From positions 15,931,001-15,995,000 of the forward strand of contig CM073321.1 of NCBI GenBank assembly GCA_037043015.1: 64,000 nucleotides of DNA, given 5' to 3'. The notes beneath the pieces are model-generated. The model was not told the origin of the DNA. It ran no database searches and saw nothing but the letters and a program-made list of their open reading frames with translations. This DNA comes from Bryum argenteum. Taxonomy: Eukaryota > Streptophyta > Bryopsida > Bryales > Bryaceae. Of the stretch, positions 43,801 through 57,000 are shown in pieces (position 1 is the first letter of the stretch; every line of letters starts with the position of its first letter). The translations under genes were made by a program, and so were the position numbers.

Positions 43801-46800
43801 TTAATAAAAATAATTCAGTCTCAACAACACATATGACTAATTCTTAGAATCTTAACAGGCCCAAAAACATTCTAAACAGTGGCGAATTAAAAAATACAGG
43901 TAACAAGCAGAACATTAGTTACTGACAACATTCTGTACATTGCGTAATTCTAATCGCTGAACGAAAAATGGAGGACAAGCTTCTTCTTTAGCACAACAGT
44001 GTATATCAACAACTGTTCAAAAAAATAATATACACTTAAATAAATACAAACCAAAAGGAGTAAATATAAAAAACATTTGCAAATGATCTTCATAACATTA
44101 CTATGTTAACATATATCTTGCCGATATTGTAATCAATAATTATTGTTATTTATAATCAATTTTTAGTCTACTGATATTTAACGATAAAACTTATTCTAAA
44201 CATCTATCAATCAGTATTAATTTTTTTACATAATTTTGTGTATTTTTAGGCGTATGCAACTTCAGTACATTCAACACATGAGCCAAATTAAGCAGCTATA
44301 CTACCAATATACAACTCACGTATACTGATACACAGATTTAAATAGCCGATGCTCACAGTCTAATTCTCTTACAATGAAACTTTTGTTGCTAACTTTTTTA
44401 ATCATTCACACTTCATCTTGCAATGTGATAGTATGAGATGTTCAATCATAAAAGTCATTCTGCTCAATACAAGCGAAGCAAAAAACAAGTTATTAATCCA
44501 CATATCACTTCAATGTTCGACATCTATCTTGTTTTTGTTGTAAACATCAATGATCCGTTGATGATAAACATATACCGTAACTCTTATTATTATGAAAGAG
44601 TTGTGGACTTGTCTTTATCGAGCAATACGTTCAGTTATATCGCAGACCAAACTTTAACATTATCTTGTAATTGATTATATAAAGTAATCATTAACTTAAA
44701 TATTTTATCGTAAGCACACAAATTTATTTAACATTCTGTTATGAAGCTATTCCTAAATTTAAAATAATATAAGATTATTGTTTTATTCTATTACAGAACA
44801 TCCTTTAAATAATTCTGAAGTTTAAAGGAGTTGGATATAAAACATTTCAAAAATAAGTAACCTAATATACACATGATGCAGATGAATATGTTTGAGTAAT
44901 TTCTAGACGATAAAAATTAATAATTTCAGACATTGTTCTTTACAAATTTTATTTGTGATACCTTTTTAGTTTCACTCTAACATTATAAATAAATTTTACT
45001 TAATGTTGTTTTTCTATAAACTATATGCTTATAAAGTATAGGTAAATATAAATCTACAATGTAGTGTGCCGTCGTTAATGCATAATAATATATTGTGGAG
45101 TACTGTAAGATAGTCTTACAGAGAAACTTATTCATTTGAAAGTATAGTTTGAATAGATGTATTCTGTTTAAAGCGTAAGTAATCTTTACAATCGTTAATG
45201 TCTTAGCAATCAGCGCCTGCGATCATGTCATTTCAAGTTCTTCGAAAGGCAACAACCGTAACATTGAGCATGAAGAGCACTTTGGAGTCACTTTCTCAAA
45301 TTAACAAATAGATGACAATTGAGCTTGAGTACAATCAATTGTACTGTGTAAATACATTTAACTTTAATTGTGTTTAGCTTACAAAATTTGTATATAATAT
45401 TATTATTATGATTTACGTATTGACTAATATTAAAACGTCGAATGAAGTATGACTTTTAAAATTTGTAGTATGAACGTCTTTTAAAAAAAGAAATGTCCAA
45501 TTTTAAGAAGAATACTTAAAATAAATATAAATTATATTATTTTGCATGGAATATAACATAATATGGCGTAAAGAGTTTCATATATTTATGACTCATTACA
45601 ACAAAAACAATATATAATAAAATAAATTCGATTTGATTAAGCTTACGCTTAAGCTTAAGAATGTTCAGTACCAAAAAATTTCATTCCTTTGATTAGTTTT
45701 CATAAATCTTATTCTTATGATTTCACAAGGTCAAATTATTTTATGCATAAGAATTGTATAGGTTCAATTTTCTACATATAGATTTTCTTAAATATTCAAG
45801 TGTATATTTGATTATTTAATCCTAAAGCATGAAAGTTGAAATCTTATATAACTTTGTAAAATAACAAATACTAATGATATGCATTAAATGGATATCTAAT
45901 TTAAAAGCGACGCACAAGATTAATTTTTGTCTCTAGTATAATTGAGAATTTGAATTCAATTTGTTTTAAGGTACCACTGGTTTTTGTTACAATACAACTT
46001 AGAGGTCTTGGGTAATACTTTTGCTATTAGTCATTGTATGCTTTCATTTGTAGGCATGTAACTGCTTTATCTACTTATTCTGACGTTGTGAAGGTGATGA
46101 CATTTTGCATTGCAAAATAGAGTTTGCAAATGTCGACCTTTTACAATAACTAACATTTAGAAAAGTCGAACGAGGTTATACTAAGTATATAGAGAAGTTG
46201 TTCAGAGAGGATTCCATGCAAACAACAAATTCGAGTTCAAATATGACCTAAAAAAAGCAGAATGAGTTATATTAGTGAATGTATATCTACTTTTGTCACA
46301 AATTTTAATCAGGATGTATTCTTTTGTATGGATACTAAAGTTGCCGCAAAGAAGATTACCGTTGCTGCTGGGGTATATTCGACGCAGATAGGTAAGTATA
46401 TATTAACATAATATTATCTTGTAAAATAAGTCGATTGTATAATACGAATGAGATGTATATCTAACTTAATATTTAATAAATATTTATGAAATGTTGATGA
46501 AAATTGTTTATTTCAAATTATGTTTATGTATTTTGTTTATTATTTATCTATACAAATTTGATTTGTCATTTATATAAGAATATTAAAAAATTAAAAAATT
46601 TTAGAATAATATTAGGTTCTCAAGATATATTATAATTTCTTCTTAAATTTATTTAAATTAAAATACTTTGTAATTTATTTATTTTTTTCGTTTGATTTTA
46701 ATGATATTATAGAAAAATTTATCCTCTGTTCCATAATTTATAAATGGTTTATGTATTTGAAATATACATTGAATTATAACTATCATCTTATGAGAACAAA

Positions 46801-46917
46801 TAAGTTTTTTTATATATTTAGAATCTAAAATGTTATATCTATATAAAATTTATATCAATTGATACGTAATAAGCTAAAATATATATTGAAATAAACAATA
46901 TTAGATGAATTCACTTT
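40801..46917. other. 6-kb AT-rich block, nothing recognisable
   Basis: Strongly AT-rich sequence with homopolymer runs. The only ORFs (42233-42442, 44438-44674) are short, Phe/Asn/Ile-rich and without features. I see no tRNA or rRNA, no terminal repeats and no organelle gene. It contrasts sharply with the GC-rich tract ending at 40800. Confidence 0.6.
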
Positions 46918-46998
46918 CCGAAAATATTATTGTTTATTTCAAAGTATTATTGTTTTCCAAAAATATTATTGTTTTCCAAAAATATTATTGTTTATTTG
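46918..46998. repeat. Tandem AATATTATTGTTTTCC repeat
   Basis: Three to four copies of about 20 bp (TTTTCCAAAAATATTATTG), partly alternating with GTTTATTTCAAAGTATTATT, sit at the junction between the AT-rich block and the following repeat region. Confidence 0.7.
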
Positions 46999-47029
46999 TT
47001 TATAACAGAATTATTTAGTAAATTTGGTG

Positions 47030-48480
47030 TGGTAGTGTGAGCCAAAAAACCACCATGGAGTGGTCTTTGGTCACAAGGGGATTGACAAGAACAACACATG
47101 AAGAGAGGAACAAGGGAGAAGAGAAGATGAGAAGAAATGAAGAAGAAACAAGGGGAAGTGAAGAAGCAAACCCCCGTCGGCCTCCTTTTAACCCTCTTCC
47201 GGTTTTTGGCTTGCCATCGCTTCATCTTAGCTCCGATTTGGGCGTGCCATAGCTTTTTGGAAAGCTTAGTCAATTTCGCACTCACCCCCAAAATCTCAGA
47301 AGTATAAGATCAAAACCCAAGGACTGATGGCCAAAATATTGGAGCCTACTTCTTTTAACCGCCAGCGGGAAAACCCTTCAACACCCCCAACTTTGGAGGG
47401 GTGTCTCCCCCTTTCTAAAGATCGGATCTGGGCATACCATATACCCCTGGAAAGCTCTTTTGGAGCTCTATCTACCCTAGAAATCTCAATAGCATAGGGA
47501 AAAAAACTCCGTGTCTGATTGCTGTTTGAACACAGCTGATTTGTTCACTACCGGGGGGAAAACCGTTTTCGACACCCCGACTTTGGTAGCAAATTTCTCC
47601 CTCTCTACAAGTCGGATTTGAGCATGCTTACTGCCGTTAGAAAGCTCTACTTACAAGCTACTTACCACAAAAATCTCAATTAATTTGAAGAAGAATTGAG
47701 CGTTTGATGAGGGAAAAACCGAGAGACATTTGATGGGGATTGAGAGAATTGAGTGAAAGGGGCCCATGGCCTCCTTCTTCTACCATCAACTAATCAATTC
47801 AAGAAGAAATCAAAAGAGATAAAATTGAGAGGGAGGTCCACCAACCTCTCTACTCCTACTCTAACTAAACATTACAAAGAAGAAGAGGTAGACAAACAAA
47901 ATTGAGAGGGAGGTCCAGCTGCCTCCCTACTCCTACTCTAACTAAACATTACAAAGAAGAGGAGGTAGACAAACAAGATATGAGACAAACAAGATGGAGG
48001 AGGAGGCCCATGACCTTCCTTCTCCTACTCTTACTAGATTGAGTGGGTCATGATAGCTTGGAAACAAGCTATTAAGTACAAAATGAGAGCCGCCAAAGAG
48101 GCGGCTCACCCTAAAGCCTAACTAAGGCCTAAGCCCTAACTAAAGCCTCCATGGATGAATAACCGCCACTCCACGCGCTCCGTCCTTGAAGCCTCCATTC
48201 CATCAACCACTTCATCAATGGATGTAGCCTCACATGCTACCACAAGGTTAGATGGATGAGACCTACAACAATCAAATTTCAAACACAACATGGACATCAC
48301 AGACTAGTTGTACAAAGCCCATGTTTAAACGCTCAATTCTAATTTAAGCAACCAACCCTATTTCTAATTTAGGATTCACTAGGGGAATTTTTCCTCCTCT
48401 AGTTCTTCTCCATCATCAATTGGATCCACTAGGGGGAATTTTTCCTCCTCTAGTCCTTCCACACCCTAAAGCTTAAATTA
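47030..48480. repeat. Retrotransposon-like non-coding region with internal repeats
   Basis: Three diverged units of about 170-190 bp (47190-47700) each contain GGGAAAACC...CAACACCCC, TCGGAT.TG(A/G)GC, GGAAAGCTC and AAATCTCA. A 77-bp tandem pair at 47821-47897 and 47898-47974 (GAGAGGGAGGTCCA...TAGACAAAC) follows, with a partial third copy. Then come a GCCGCC...GGCGGC hairpin (about 48088) and a duplicated CACTAGGGGGAATTTTTCCT block (48389, 48429). The make-up resembles an LTR or leader of a large retroelement, but no boundaries, PBS or coding part were found. From 48480 to 49300 the sequence is AT-rich with no feature. Confidence 0.45.
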
Positions 48481-49330
48481 GTCTTAAACGTCCCATCAAA
48501 GGCCTTGCAACAACTAACCCCGAATATACAAATTGTATTCCAAACTAAATCATTGTACATTCATCAATTTACCTCAAGATGTCGTGGTTTGCAAACACTT
48601 CATTAATAAAAGTCATTAGTAACAACATTTAAACAAGAAAGCGCTCTCACGCTCTCACATGTAGTATAAGAATAGGACTAAAACATTCTAAAAGGAGTAA
48701 TCTAATTTTTGTGTACATTTATTTTAAGCAAATTATTCTAACATAAGTATTTGGAAAATTACATTCAGTAACCTACGTATAGTACTAATAAATAATTCTT
48801 CATAGAGGTGTTCTAGGATTAAAATAATTGTAACTGCAATATTCTAAGTTTATTACTTTAGTAGTAAACATGTTGTGGCTGGTTAACTTATTTATTTATT
48901 AAATTTGATGTGGTATACTAAAATAAATATTAAGTAAATGAAATTTGGTATAGGAGGTATAATATTCAAGAATTTCATTAAAAGTTGGTTTAGTAAGATT
49001 AGAATTGAGATATTTCAAGTGAAATATGCTAAGATATTAATTGAGTTATTTGATGTCAAATATTCGGAGATTAGTATCTCGTAAAGTATATCTACTATTC
49101 AAGGTATAGTATTTAGTTATTTTGAATGAGTTATTGTAAAATTCGATTTGAATTATTTAAATTGATCTATTTTAAGATTGATCTATAGTGAATTATTTAG
49201 TTCATCGTTAGAAAGTGTGATAGAAAGATTAATAAATTAATTATCAACCTATGTATAATTAAAATCCTAATAGATGATTTAAAAACAAATGAGCAGGGAT
49301 GTCGATGCGGACGTTTGAGTTTTTTTGGTC

Positions 49331-49750
49331 GGACGGACGTCCGTCCGTCCGGACATCCGTCCAGGGGGTAAATCGGAGTTACTATGACAGTAGTAAATTT
49401 TTTAACCGTCAGATCGTATTGGAGGTCGCATCTTAGCCGTTGAAATTGTGATGTGAGTGTAGGTGGTTACCATTCGATTAAAATGGGCGGCTCAGGACCG
49501 TCCGATCGGCCACGGCCGAGCAACCGATCGACGGCGTCAGATCGGTCGCAACCGACGGATCGGTCGCAACCGACGGATCGGTCACCTCATCGGCCGCAAG
49601 CCATCCGATCGGTCGCAGTTTCGGTCGGCCGTCGGATGGGGCGCAGTGGGCGTCGGCCGTCCGATCCGTCGGGCGGGACGGCCTGCGACCGTCGGATCTA
49701 GGTCGGCCGGTTGGCCATGCGACCGCGGCCTACGGAAGACCGACCGGTCG
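49331..49750. repeat. GC-rich GATCGG island with 18-bp tandem and 16-bp palindrome
   Basis: It starts with the perfect palindrome GGACGGACGTCCGTCC (49331-49346). At 49540-49575 there are two exact copies of GATCGGTCGCAACCGACG plus a partial third. Dense YCGATCGG/CGGTCGG words continue to 49750. A compositionally matching island lies at 61520-61850, so the pair brackets the kinase-like and Gly/Tyr-rich genes. The kinase reading frame starts about 150 bp beyond it. Confidence 0.6.
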
Positions 49751-49906
49751 TCTACTCTCCTCACTTCTTTCCTACCTTTTCAGGGTGCGGAGTGGTTGTA
49801 GGTTGGAATTTTTTTTAATTTTCATCCACTGGCTCCTTATCCTGGGGAGGAAAGATGTTTTTCCGTTTGTAAGGGGGGCGATTTTGCTTTTTTTTTTCAA
49901 AAAGAT

Positions 49907-51397
49907 ATGCCAAAACATGGGGTTGGGGGCAGTAGGGGGAATAAAGGCCGTAGACCAAGGCCTGTTAGACATCTTGAGAAGTGGAAGCACCCATCCAATA
50001 AGTGCAAGAACTTTCTTCGGGAGAATGTAATCGTGCGATTTTATGAGGCTAACAGTCTTTCACGTTTGTTCAGCAAATACGTGAGATACAAAGAGGAGGC
50101 TCAGGCCAAATTCAAGGACGACATGATGGACCTCATGATGGAAGCGCTCCAAGATCCGGTGTGGAGACCGGAGACCGATAAGCGTGGATTTACGGATTGG
50201 ATGGAGGATAGATTAATCGATGCTCTCTGGAACGCTGTCGACATATTGAAGAGGTATGAGAGAACCAGTCGAGCGGGTGATGAGGAGTTTAGGGATGTGG
50301 TATTGAGGGCGGAGGCTTTTCAACAAGCGATGAGGCTGTATTCCAATAATAAAAACTGGGTCGGCTCCATAGGATGGTGGCTCACGGATCAAGAAAGGTT
50401 AATGGAGCTAGATCGCATGAATAATTTGATAGTAATTCCTGTCACGGCCCGTATCATCGAGCTTGAGAAGAGGACTCTAAGGGGAGGATACGACACAATT
50501 TCCAAAGTTCACATAAGAGGGGTTGTGGCCATTGAAGAGTTTTGGGAATTTGCTGCAAAGACTCCCATCCATGCTGTGACACGACCAGACTTGGCCAAGG
50601 TGGAGCATCAGAATGAGGCGTTTGCTGTGAGGATACAACATCCAGGTGTTATTTGTTTTATAGCCATTCATGCAAATAAGTTCGAAGGCTATACGTACTG
50701 GTGGAATGGCGGCACGATTCGATGGATGTTGGCCCTTAATGCAAGATATGGAAATGATGTTAATGGAGAGATCGAACTCACACCTCATTCCGATGATGAG
50801 CGTATTCGAACTCGGCAGTTGGTTTGGTTTCGCAAAAAACGAACAGAGCTTGCTTGGGCTTTAGTGCATTTCATGTGTGAGGTCCACCGGTTGAACTACC
50901 TCTACAACGATGTGTCTCCAGACAACATACTTCTTCAATTCCCTGAAGATGAATCACGAGTGTATATTGGAGTATGCGATTGGGGGCTAACCACGAGCAT
51001 GGATGATAAAATGAGGTCCTTGTACACGTTCACAAAACCCCAAGAGAGAATTGATACTCTACAAGCACGATATTGAGTGGATCCTCGGGTGGCGTACTTG
51101 TACAAACGGAGTGATGACATTGACGTTTTTTCCCTTTTTGATTGCGTTTTGGAGGAGTTTGCTACGGCACGGATAGCACAATAAATCCTCAAGAAGAGCA
51201 TGTCGACAGCCTACGAGAATTGCCAAAGTACAACGGGGCCAGACCGGTGGTCAAATCAAGACTTGGCAAATGCTTTTGACCAATACTTGGAGATGGTCGC
51301 TGATGCAAAGTATACGCTGATCCACGTTCTCAACCGCTTCATGGAATCATTCCATTGGCCGGTGCCAAATGATCATTATCGCACCAAGTATGATTAG
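49907..51397 (+). pseudogene. Protein-kinase-like gene with two nonsense codons
   Basis: One frame of about 497 codons from ATG 49907 (MPKHGVGGSRGNKGRRPRP). Residues 1-190 are a charged helical region with no recognised domain. A kinase-like fold follows: possible Gly loop RTLRGGYDTISKV (about 190), beta-3 Lys in FAAKTP (about 217), catalytic loop YNDVSPDNILLQF with the Asp and Asn retained but no HRD (about 334), and CDWGL in place of DFG (about 357). TGA at 51074-51076 falls in ARY-stop-VDPRVAYLYKRSDD, where a Trp codon changed by G-to-A would fit. TAA at 51182-51184 is the second break. After it the frame continues (DRWSNQDLANAFDQYLEMVA) to TAG 51397. The next gene, on the opposite strand, converges on it. 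The substrate is unknown; as read it is inactive. Confidence 0.7.
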
Positions 51398-52113
51398 CAA
51401 ATTAGTTATGTGCATTTCTTTTAGTTCTTGCGGCTTTATTAGCTTTTTAGATTCTTCATTGAAGTTCTCATGTAGATGTAGGCAAAGTTTTTGTAGTCAA
51501 ATGTATTACATGCCTTCTATATGTAGCGACTTCAAGTACATTCTTGTTTATATATACCTTGCAATGATTCCAATGAATGACTTCTTCTCCATTGTTTGTT
51601 ATTTGATTATATTACTTAATACCTTCAATAGAAATATCTCCAAATCTTCATGAACAATATTTGAGAATATATAATGAATTATGAAACTTCTTCATTATAT
51701 CAACCTTCCGTAGTTGCAATATTAATGGTTTGTCTGAAGTCAAGTCAAGCATAATATGACTTTTCTTACATATGCCTTTATTTGTATGAATTGAATAACA
51801 TATCATATGTTAGTTGAGAGTGTGAATAGTGAAAAAAGGCTTAAAGCCATACAAAAGAAATTATTACCACCAAGTGAACTTATAGTATAAAATACAAAGA
51901 CATCGCGATAAAATCCTTGAGATAACAAATTGCATAGTATATTAATATATAACGATATAGTCCGATAATGGATAATCCATTCGTAAACAAAATATGGATT
52001 TCAGTATCCTCAAAATTGGCCCCTCGCAGTGCGATAATGGTGTAGACATTATCCGTTGCAAAAAACTACATGACCTTCACTATAATGACACTATGTATGA
52101 TGATTTGTCATTC
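51398..52113. other. AT-rich convergent intergenic region, no gene
   Basis: Lies between the 3' ends of the kinase-like gene (plus) and the Gly/Tyr-rich gene (minus). The 94-codon ORF at 51369-51653 is Phe/Ser/Ile-rich and without a recognisable motif. Nothing else seen. Confidence 0.5.
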
Positions 52114-52660
52114 TTAATCCGAGTCTTCATCATCATGTTTACGACTTGGCGCAGCGCCGTAAGAAGGTGGTCCTCGAGAAGATTCTCCAAACAAGTAAGT
52201 TTGCCTAAAGTTTCTTTCGGCTTCAAGCTGTTCAATGTATTCCTGCTAACTTAGAAGTGTGGCTTCTTGCAGATCTCGTTGGTACCTCGCCTCTTCGTCC
52301 TCAAGAGATAGTAAAGGTGCTGAAGGCATGTTGTTCCTTCCGTATGCATTCTGACCATATCCATAATTTGTGTAGCCAACAATGTCTGATCTTCTATCAT
52401 ATTGACCTCCATACTCGTATGTTTCCTTTGGGTGTGATGGCCTACGGTACTCGGGACTTCCGAATGTTGTGCCGTATTGGTTCCCACGATTGTATGGGTT
52501 TATAGGATGAGTTGGGCTTGAGTTGCCTTGAGCATTGGATACGCTACCCCGCTCACCTCCTAAACCATGTATACCTCCTGTATACATTGGAGATGGGTAG
52601 TTCGAACTACATCCACCTCTACCGTATTTGTGTTCAACTCCGTACGTGTTTTGCTGATGG
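52114..52660 (-). pseudogene. Gly/Tyr/Asn-rich protein gene, 3' part (split by Gypsy II)
   Basis: The minus-strand frame enters from the Gypsy II target duplication (HQQNTYGVEHKYGRGG) and is rich in Gly, Tyr, Asn, Ser and Pro (PMYTGGIHGLGGERGSVS, GYTNYGYGQNAYGRNN), prion- or RGG-like in composition. It runs through a helical segment (DEEARYQRDLQEATLLS), an in-frame TAG at 52246-52248, and continues QEYIEQLEAERNFRQTYLFG to a TAA at 52114. The frame is continuous with 60713-60880 across the 8-kb insertion. Family not recognised. Confidence 0.55.
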
Positions 52661-53948
52661 TGTCGCGCACCTCTCCTTGAGGAGTGCCCGCAACACCAAG
52701 GGCCCAAGGGGGACACCGGAGTGACGCCCGGGCCTTGGGGTGCCAAGGTGAAGGGAACCTAAGTGGGCCTAGTGTGGGAGAGGACCCCGGGCGTTGGAGA
52801 CGCCTCTCACCCACGGAGACTAGGAGCCACGAGGGAATGGACATGAGATTATGGAAGCTCATGTTGCCACGATTCCGGGATGCTAAGGAGCACCTCATTT
52901 GGAGGTGTGAGCTAAAAGTTATGGGAGTTGGAAGATTGTGGGACTAAAGGGAGTGCTGTCCAGGGACAGTGCTGGACTGGGAAGCTGGCCCGGGACTCCC
53001 GAATCTTCAGAGGGCATAACTCCCTCAATACTTGTCGGATTGAGGCAAGTAAGGTGTCTATCGGCATCTACTTGACGAGTAGATGTCGATAGAGTGGTCG
53101 CTCGTCGCGTTTGGATGCGGGACGAGGTAGATACGAGCCCTGGAAGGTTCGGGAAGTCTCCCGGGCCTTCCAGCGGCTAAGGCATTGGGAGATTGGGTGG
53201 TCTTCCAAAACTAAGAGGTGTGAGGGTCCAGCCCTTCACCTAGGACCAGGGGCTGCCGAATCCCACAGAGTATACTATGGGGAGGGCTGGTCTCCCTCCC
53301 CACTCCCATGGTGCCTTGGTGGTGACCAAGGTGGGAGTCCCAGTGGTGTGGCTAGTGTTGGGGCCTCACCATGGGGACTCCCAAGCCAAGGTGAGTCCCA
53401 ATGGGTGGAGCTAGTGTTGGGGCTCCACCATGGGGACTCAAAGTGCAAAATGAGGCACGGTGGGTGGAGCTAGTGTTGGGGCTTCACCACGGTGGCTCAT
53501 AAGGACAAGGTGAGTCCCGGTGGGGAGCTAGTGTTGGGGCTTCACCACGGGGACTCATATGGGCAAAATGAGGACCATGAGTGCTACCGATGTGGGGTGG
53601 TGTCTCACCGCCGGCGTTGTGATTACTTGGTGGCCTTGGGGTCACCATGGTGGTCATGGGCGGTGGTGAGGAGACACCACCAAGTGCGGTTAGGCCGCGT
53701 GGTATGGGAGTGCCACCAAGTTGGGCCTTGGACATAAGTGGAAGTCCGCACCTAACCATTGGCTACCTACGAAGGGGTTGAGTCCCGTTGCATGAGTAGG
53801 AGGGATTGATAACCAAGCGGTGAGCTTGGTGGTTGGTATGGAGAGCTAACTTTGTGCATGTGGGGGATGTGCGAGTTAGCGCTCGTGACACTTGCTAGAG
53901 TTGGGAAAAAGTTGGTGTAAGCTAAGGTGAGCTAGCAAGGTTGCGACA
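52661..53948 (+). repeat. Chromovirus II 5' LTR with internal tandem units
   Basis: 1288 bp. Between about 53310 and 53580 it contains four diverged units of roughly 60 bp (GGAGCTAGTGTTGGGGCTTC...GGGGACTC...GTGAGTCCC). ORFs inside it duplicate those of the 3' LTR and are not genes. Confidence 0.95.
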
Positions 53949-54001
53949 CTTGGTATCGTCGAGCGGGCTTTTAGTACCCAAGTGCAAAGTTGTGAGGAGC
54001 A

Positions 54002-57000
54002 ATGGGCAAGAAGAAGACCATTGAGGGTGATGAGCCCGGAGCTTCCAAGCGGCCACGCACGAGGGGAACAAAGACCCCGATCCTACAAGTGAGGCTCATT
54101 CTCATGACTCCAATGAATGAGCAAGTTTGCCACTAGTGAGGGCAATGAGCAAATGGAATTGTCACTTCAAGAGGAGCCCTTGGGTGAAGAGGAGCGCTCT
54201 AGGTCGAGACGCCTAGAGTCTTCCCAAGGGTGGAAAAACAAGATCCTCAATTGGCTTTCCAAATGAGAATGTTTGAGTTCATGGACTCCGTGAATCAAGA
54301 GCTCAAGCGTGGGAAGGAAGAAAGGGATCGCCAAGAGAGGTTGATTGAACACCTCATGATGCAAGGGTCCCGACCTTCATCTTCCACCAAAAAGTTGGCA
54401 AGGTAAACATGCCAAGCACCTTCTCGGGACTTGGTAAGGCAAGGAAGGTGAAGGAATTCCTTCTTGAGATGGATAACTACTATGATGTCCAAAAGCCGGA
54501 TGAAGAGGACAAGGTTTCCATTGCGGTGACATTTCTCAAGGATCATGCTCTTCAATGGTGGACAAGCAAAAAGGAGCAAGAGCCGGAGTTGGTGGCAAAC
54601 TTGACTTGGGGTGGCTTCAAAGACTTGTTGAGTGAACGCTTCACACCGTAGTATCGGGAGTTGAGGAAGGCATGAACTTGGTGCAAATGAGGCACACCGG
54701 GTCTCTCAAGGCCTATGTGCGTGACTTCAATGCCCAAATGAATGCCACACCCAAGATGGATGAGTTCTCTAAGAAGTGCATCTTTTTGGGTGGGCTTCAA
54801 AAGTGGGTGGTGGATGCCTTGTTCAAGTTCCCAAAACTTCCGAGGATGTGGCGGGCATCATCAAGATTGTTGAAAGGATTGAGGCTGATGGACCCGAGAG
54901 GAAGTCAAGTGGCCCCTCTCAACAAAGCGGATCAAATAGGAATGCGGCTCGAGGCAAAGAGCGCAAGAAGTTTGGCTTTGGCAACAAACACAAGGGACAA
55001 GTGGATGGTGGAGCCTCTAACAAAAGGGAACACCAAGGGGGAAAGCCATCTAAAGGGGGAGACAAAGGTGATGACACCAAGGCCAAGAGGTGCCATGGTT
55101 GTGGCAAGATTGGCCACTTCATTGCGGAGTGCCCCGACAAGAAGGTGAGTACCATTGCAAGTCTTGCTTGTGTTGAAGACCGCATACTAGAAGGAGGTTT
55201 TGTGGCCAAGGCAAGTAGCCTCAAGCCAAGGCCGGGCCTCTTGTTTCTTGAGGCCCAAGTGAAGGACAAAGATGTCTCATGTTTGGTTGATACGGGGGCA
55301 ACGCACTCCTTCATGAGTCCCAAACTAGCAAGGGAGTTGGGCTTGCCACCGCAAAAGGCAAGCAAGCCCATCAATGTGCGTTTTGCAAAGGGCGAACCGC
55401 ACAAGACGGAGGAAGTGGCGTTGCAAGTGACCTTGAAGTGTGGGACATTGGAGTTTGTTGAGAATTTCACATTATGTGAGATGGATGAGGTAGACCTCAT
55501 CTTAGGGGATACCTTCTTTGAGGCGCACACGGTGGATGTGAGGCGCAAGCCAAAGACGGTTAGTGGTGCGCCGTGATGGCAAGGAGTTAGTGTTGAAGTT
55601 AACTCGTGGCCCTTCAATAGCGGGGGCAAATTAAACTTGGTCTCTTTAGACCAAATGTTGGAACATCAATTTGTGGTGATGGCTCGTGAAGAGCAACTTG
55701 GGCATGAGGGGAGGGGTGCAACAACCACTTCCCAAAGAAATTCAAGAGGTGTTGGCCAAGTACAAGGATGTGCTTACCAATGAGTTACCCAAAGAGCTAC
55801 CCCAAGAAGAGAAGTGGATCACAAGATCGAGGTGCTACACGGAGCCGAGCCACCTTCTAAGGCACCTTATCGGTTAAACCAAAAAGAGTTGATGGAGCTA
55901 AAGAAGCAACTAAACGACTTGTTGGAAAGGGGTTATGTGAGACCAAGCAAGTCACCATATGGTGCACCGGTCCTCTTTGTGGACAAGAAGGATGGCAAGC
56001 TTAGGATGTGCATTGATTATAGGGCCTTGAATAAGGTGACCATCAAGAACAACTACCCTTTGCCTCGAATTGATGATCTCTTTGATAGATTGGCGGGAGC
56101 TAAGTACTTTAGTCGCATAGACTTGAAGTCGGGTTACTACCAAATCCGCATTGCGGATGCGGATGTGGAAAAGACCGCGTGCCGCACAAGGTATGGGTCT
56201 TATGAGTTCCTTGTGATGCCCTTTGGGTTGTGCAATGCACCCTCAACATTCACAACCCTTATGAACACCATCTTTCGAGAGGAAATGGATGACTTTGTGA
56301 TTGTCTACATCGATGACATCTTGGTGTTTTCCAAGACGGCCGAGGAACATGCAAGGCACCTTGAGGCGTACTCATGAAGCTTAGAGACAACAAGCTTTAT
56401 GCTAACGGGGAAAAGAGTGAGTTTGCACAACTTGAGATGGAGTTCTTGGGCCATGTGGTTACCGGAGATGGAATCAAGCCGGACATGAAGAAGGTGAAGG
56501 CAATTCAAGAGTGGAAGCGGCCTTCTACACAAAAGGGACTTAGGTCATTCCTTGGCCTAGCAAACTACTATCGCCGCTTCATACGCAACTTCTCTAAGAT
56601 TGCCAAGCCTTTGTCCGACTTGTTGAAAAAGGGGTGAACCAAGTATGGGATGAATTTTGCTACCAAGCCTTTGAGGAACTCAAGAACAAGTTGTCATCTC
56701 CACCGGTGTTGAAGTTCCCCGAGTTTGATAAGCCCTTTGAGGTCCACACAGATGCAAGTGACTTTGCCATTGGAGGCGTCTTGATGCAAGATGGTAGGCC
56801 AATTGCCTATGAGAGCAAGAAGTTGGATGGGTGTCAAAGGAGATGGCCAACTCACGAGAAGGAGCTCTTTGCGGTGGTGCATTGTTTGAAGACATGGCAA
56901 CATTACTTGGGGTTGCACAAGACTAAGGTCTACACCGATAATGTGTCTTTGAAGTATTTTGAGACACAAGCACAAATGAGTGCCAAACAATTGAGGTGGC

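Noticed and set aside
40801-46917. Organelle DNA insertion
   Set aside because: AT-richness alone is not evidence; no plastid or mitochondrial gene, tRNA or rRNA stretch is recognisable.
52683-53760. ORFs of 70-120 codons inside the chromovirus LTRs, duplicated at 59440-60520
   Set aside because: They are identical in both LTRs, overlap on both strands, have no domain and follow from the GC-rich tandem units.
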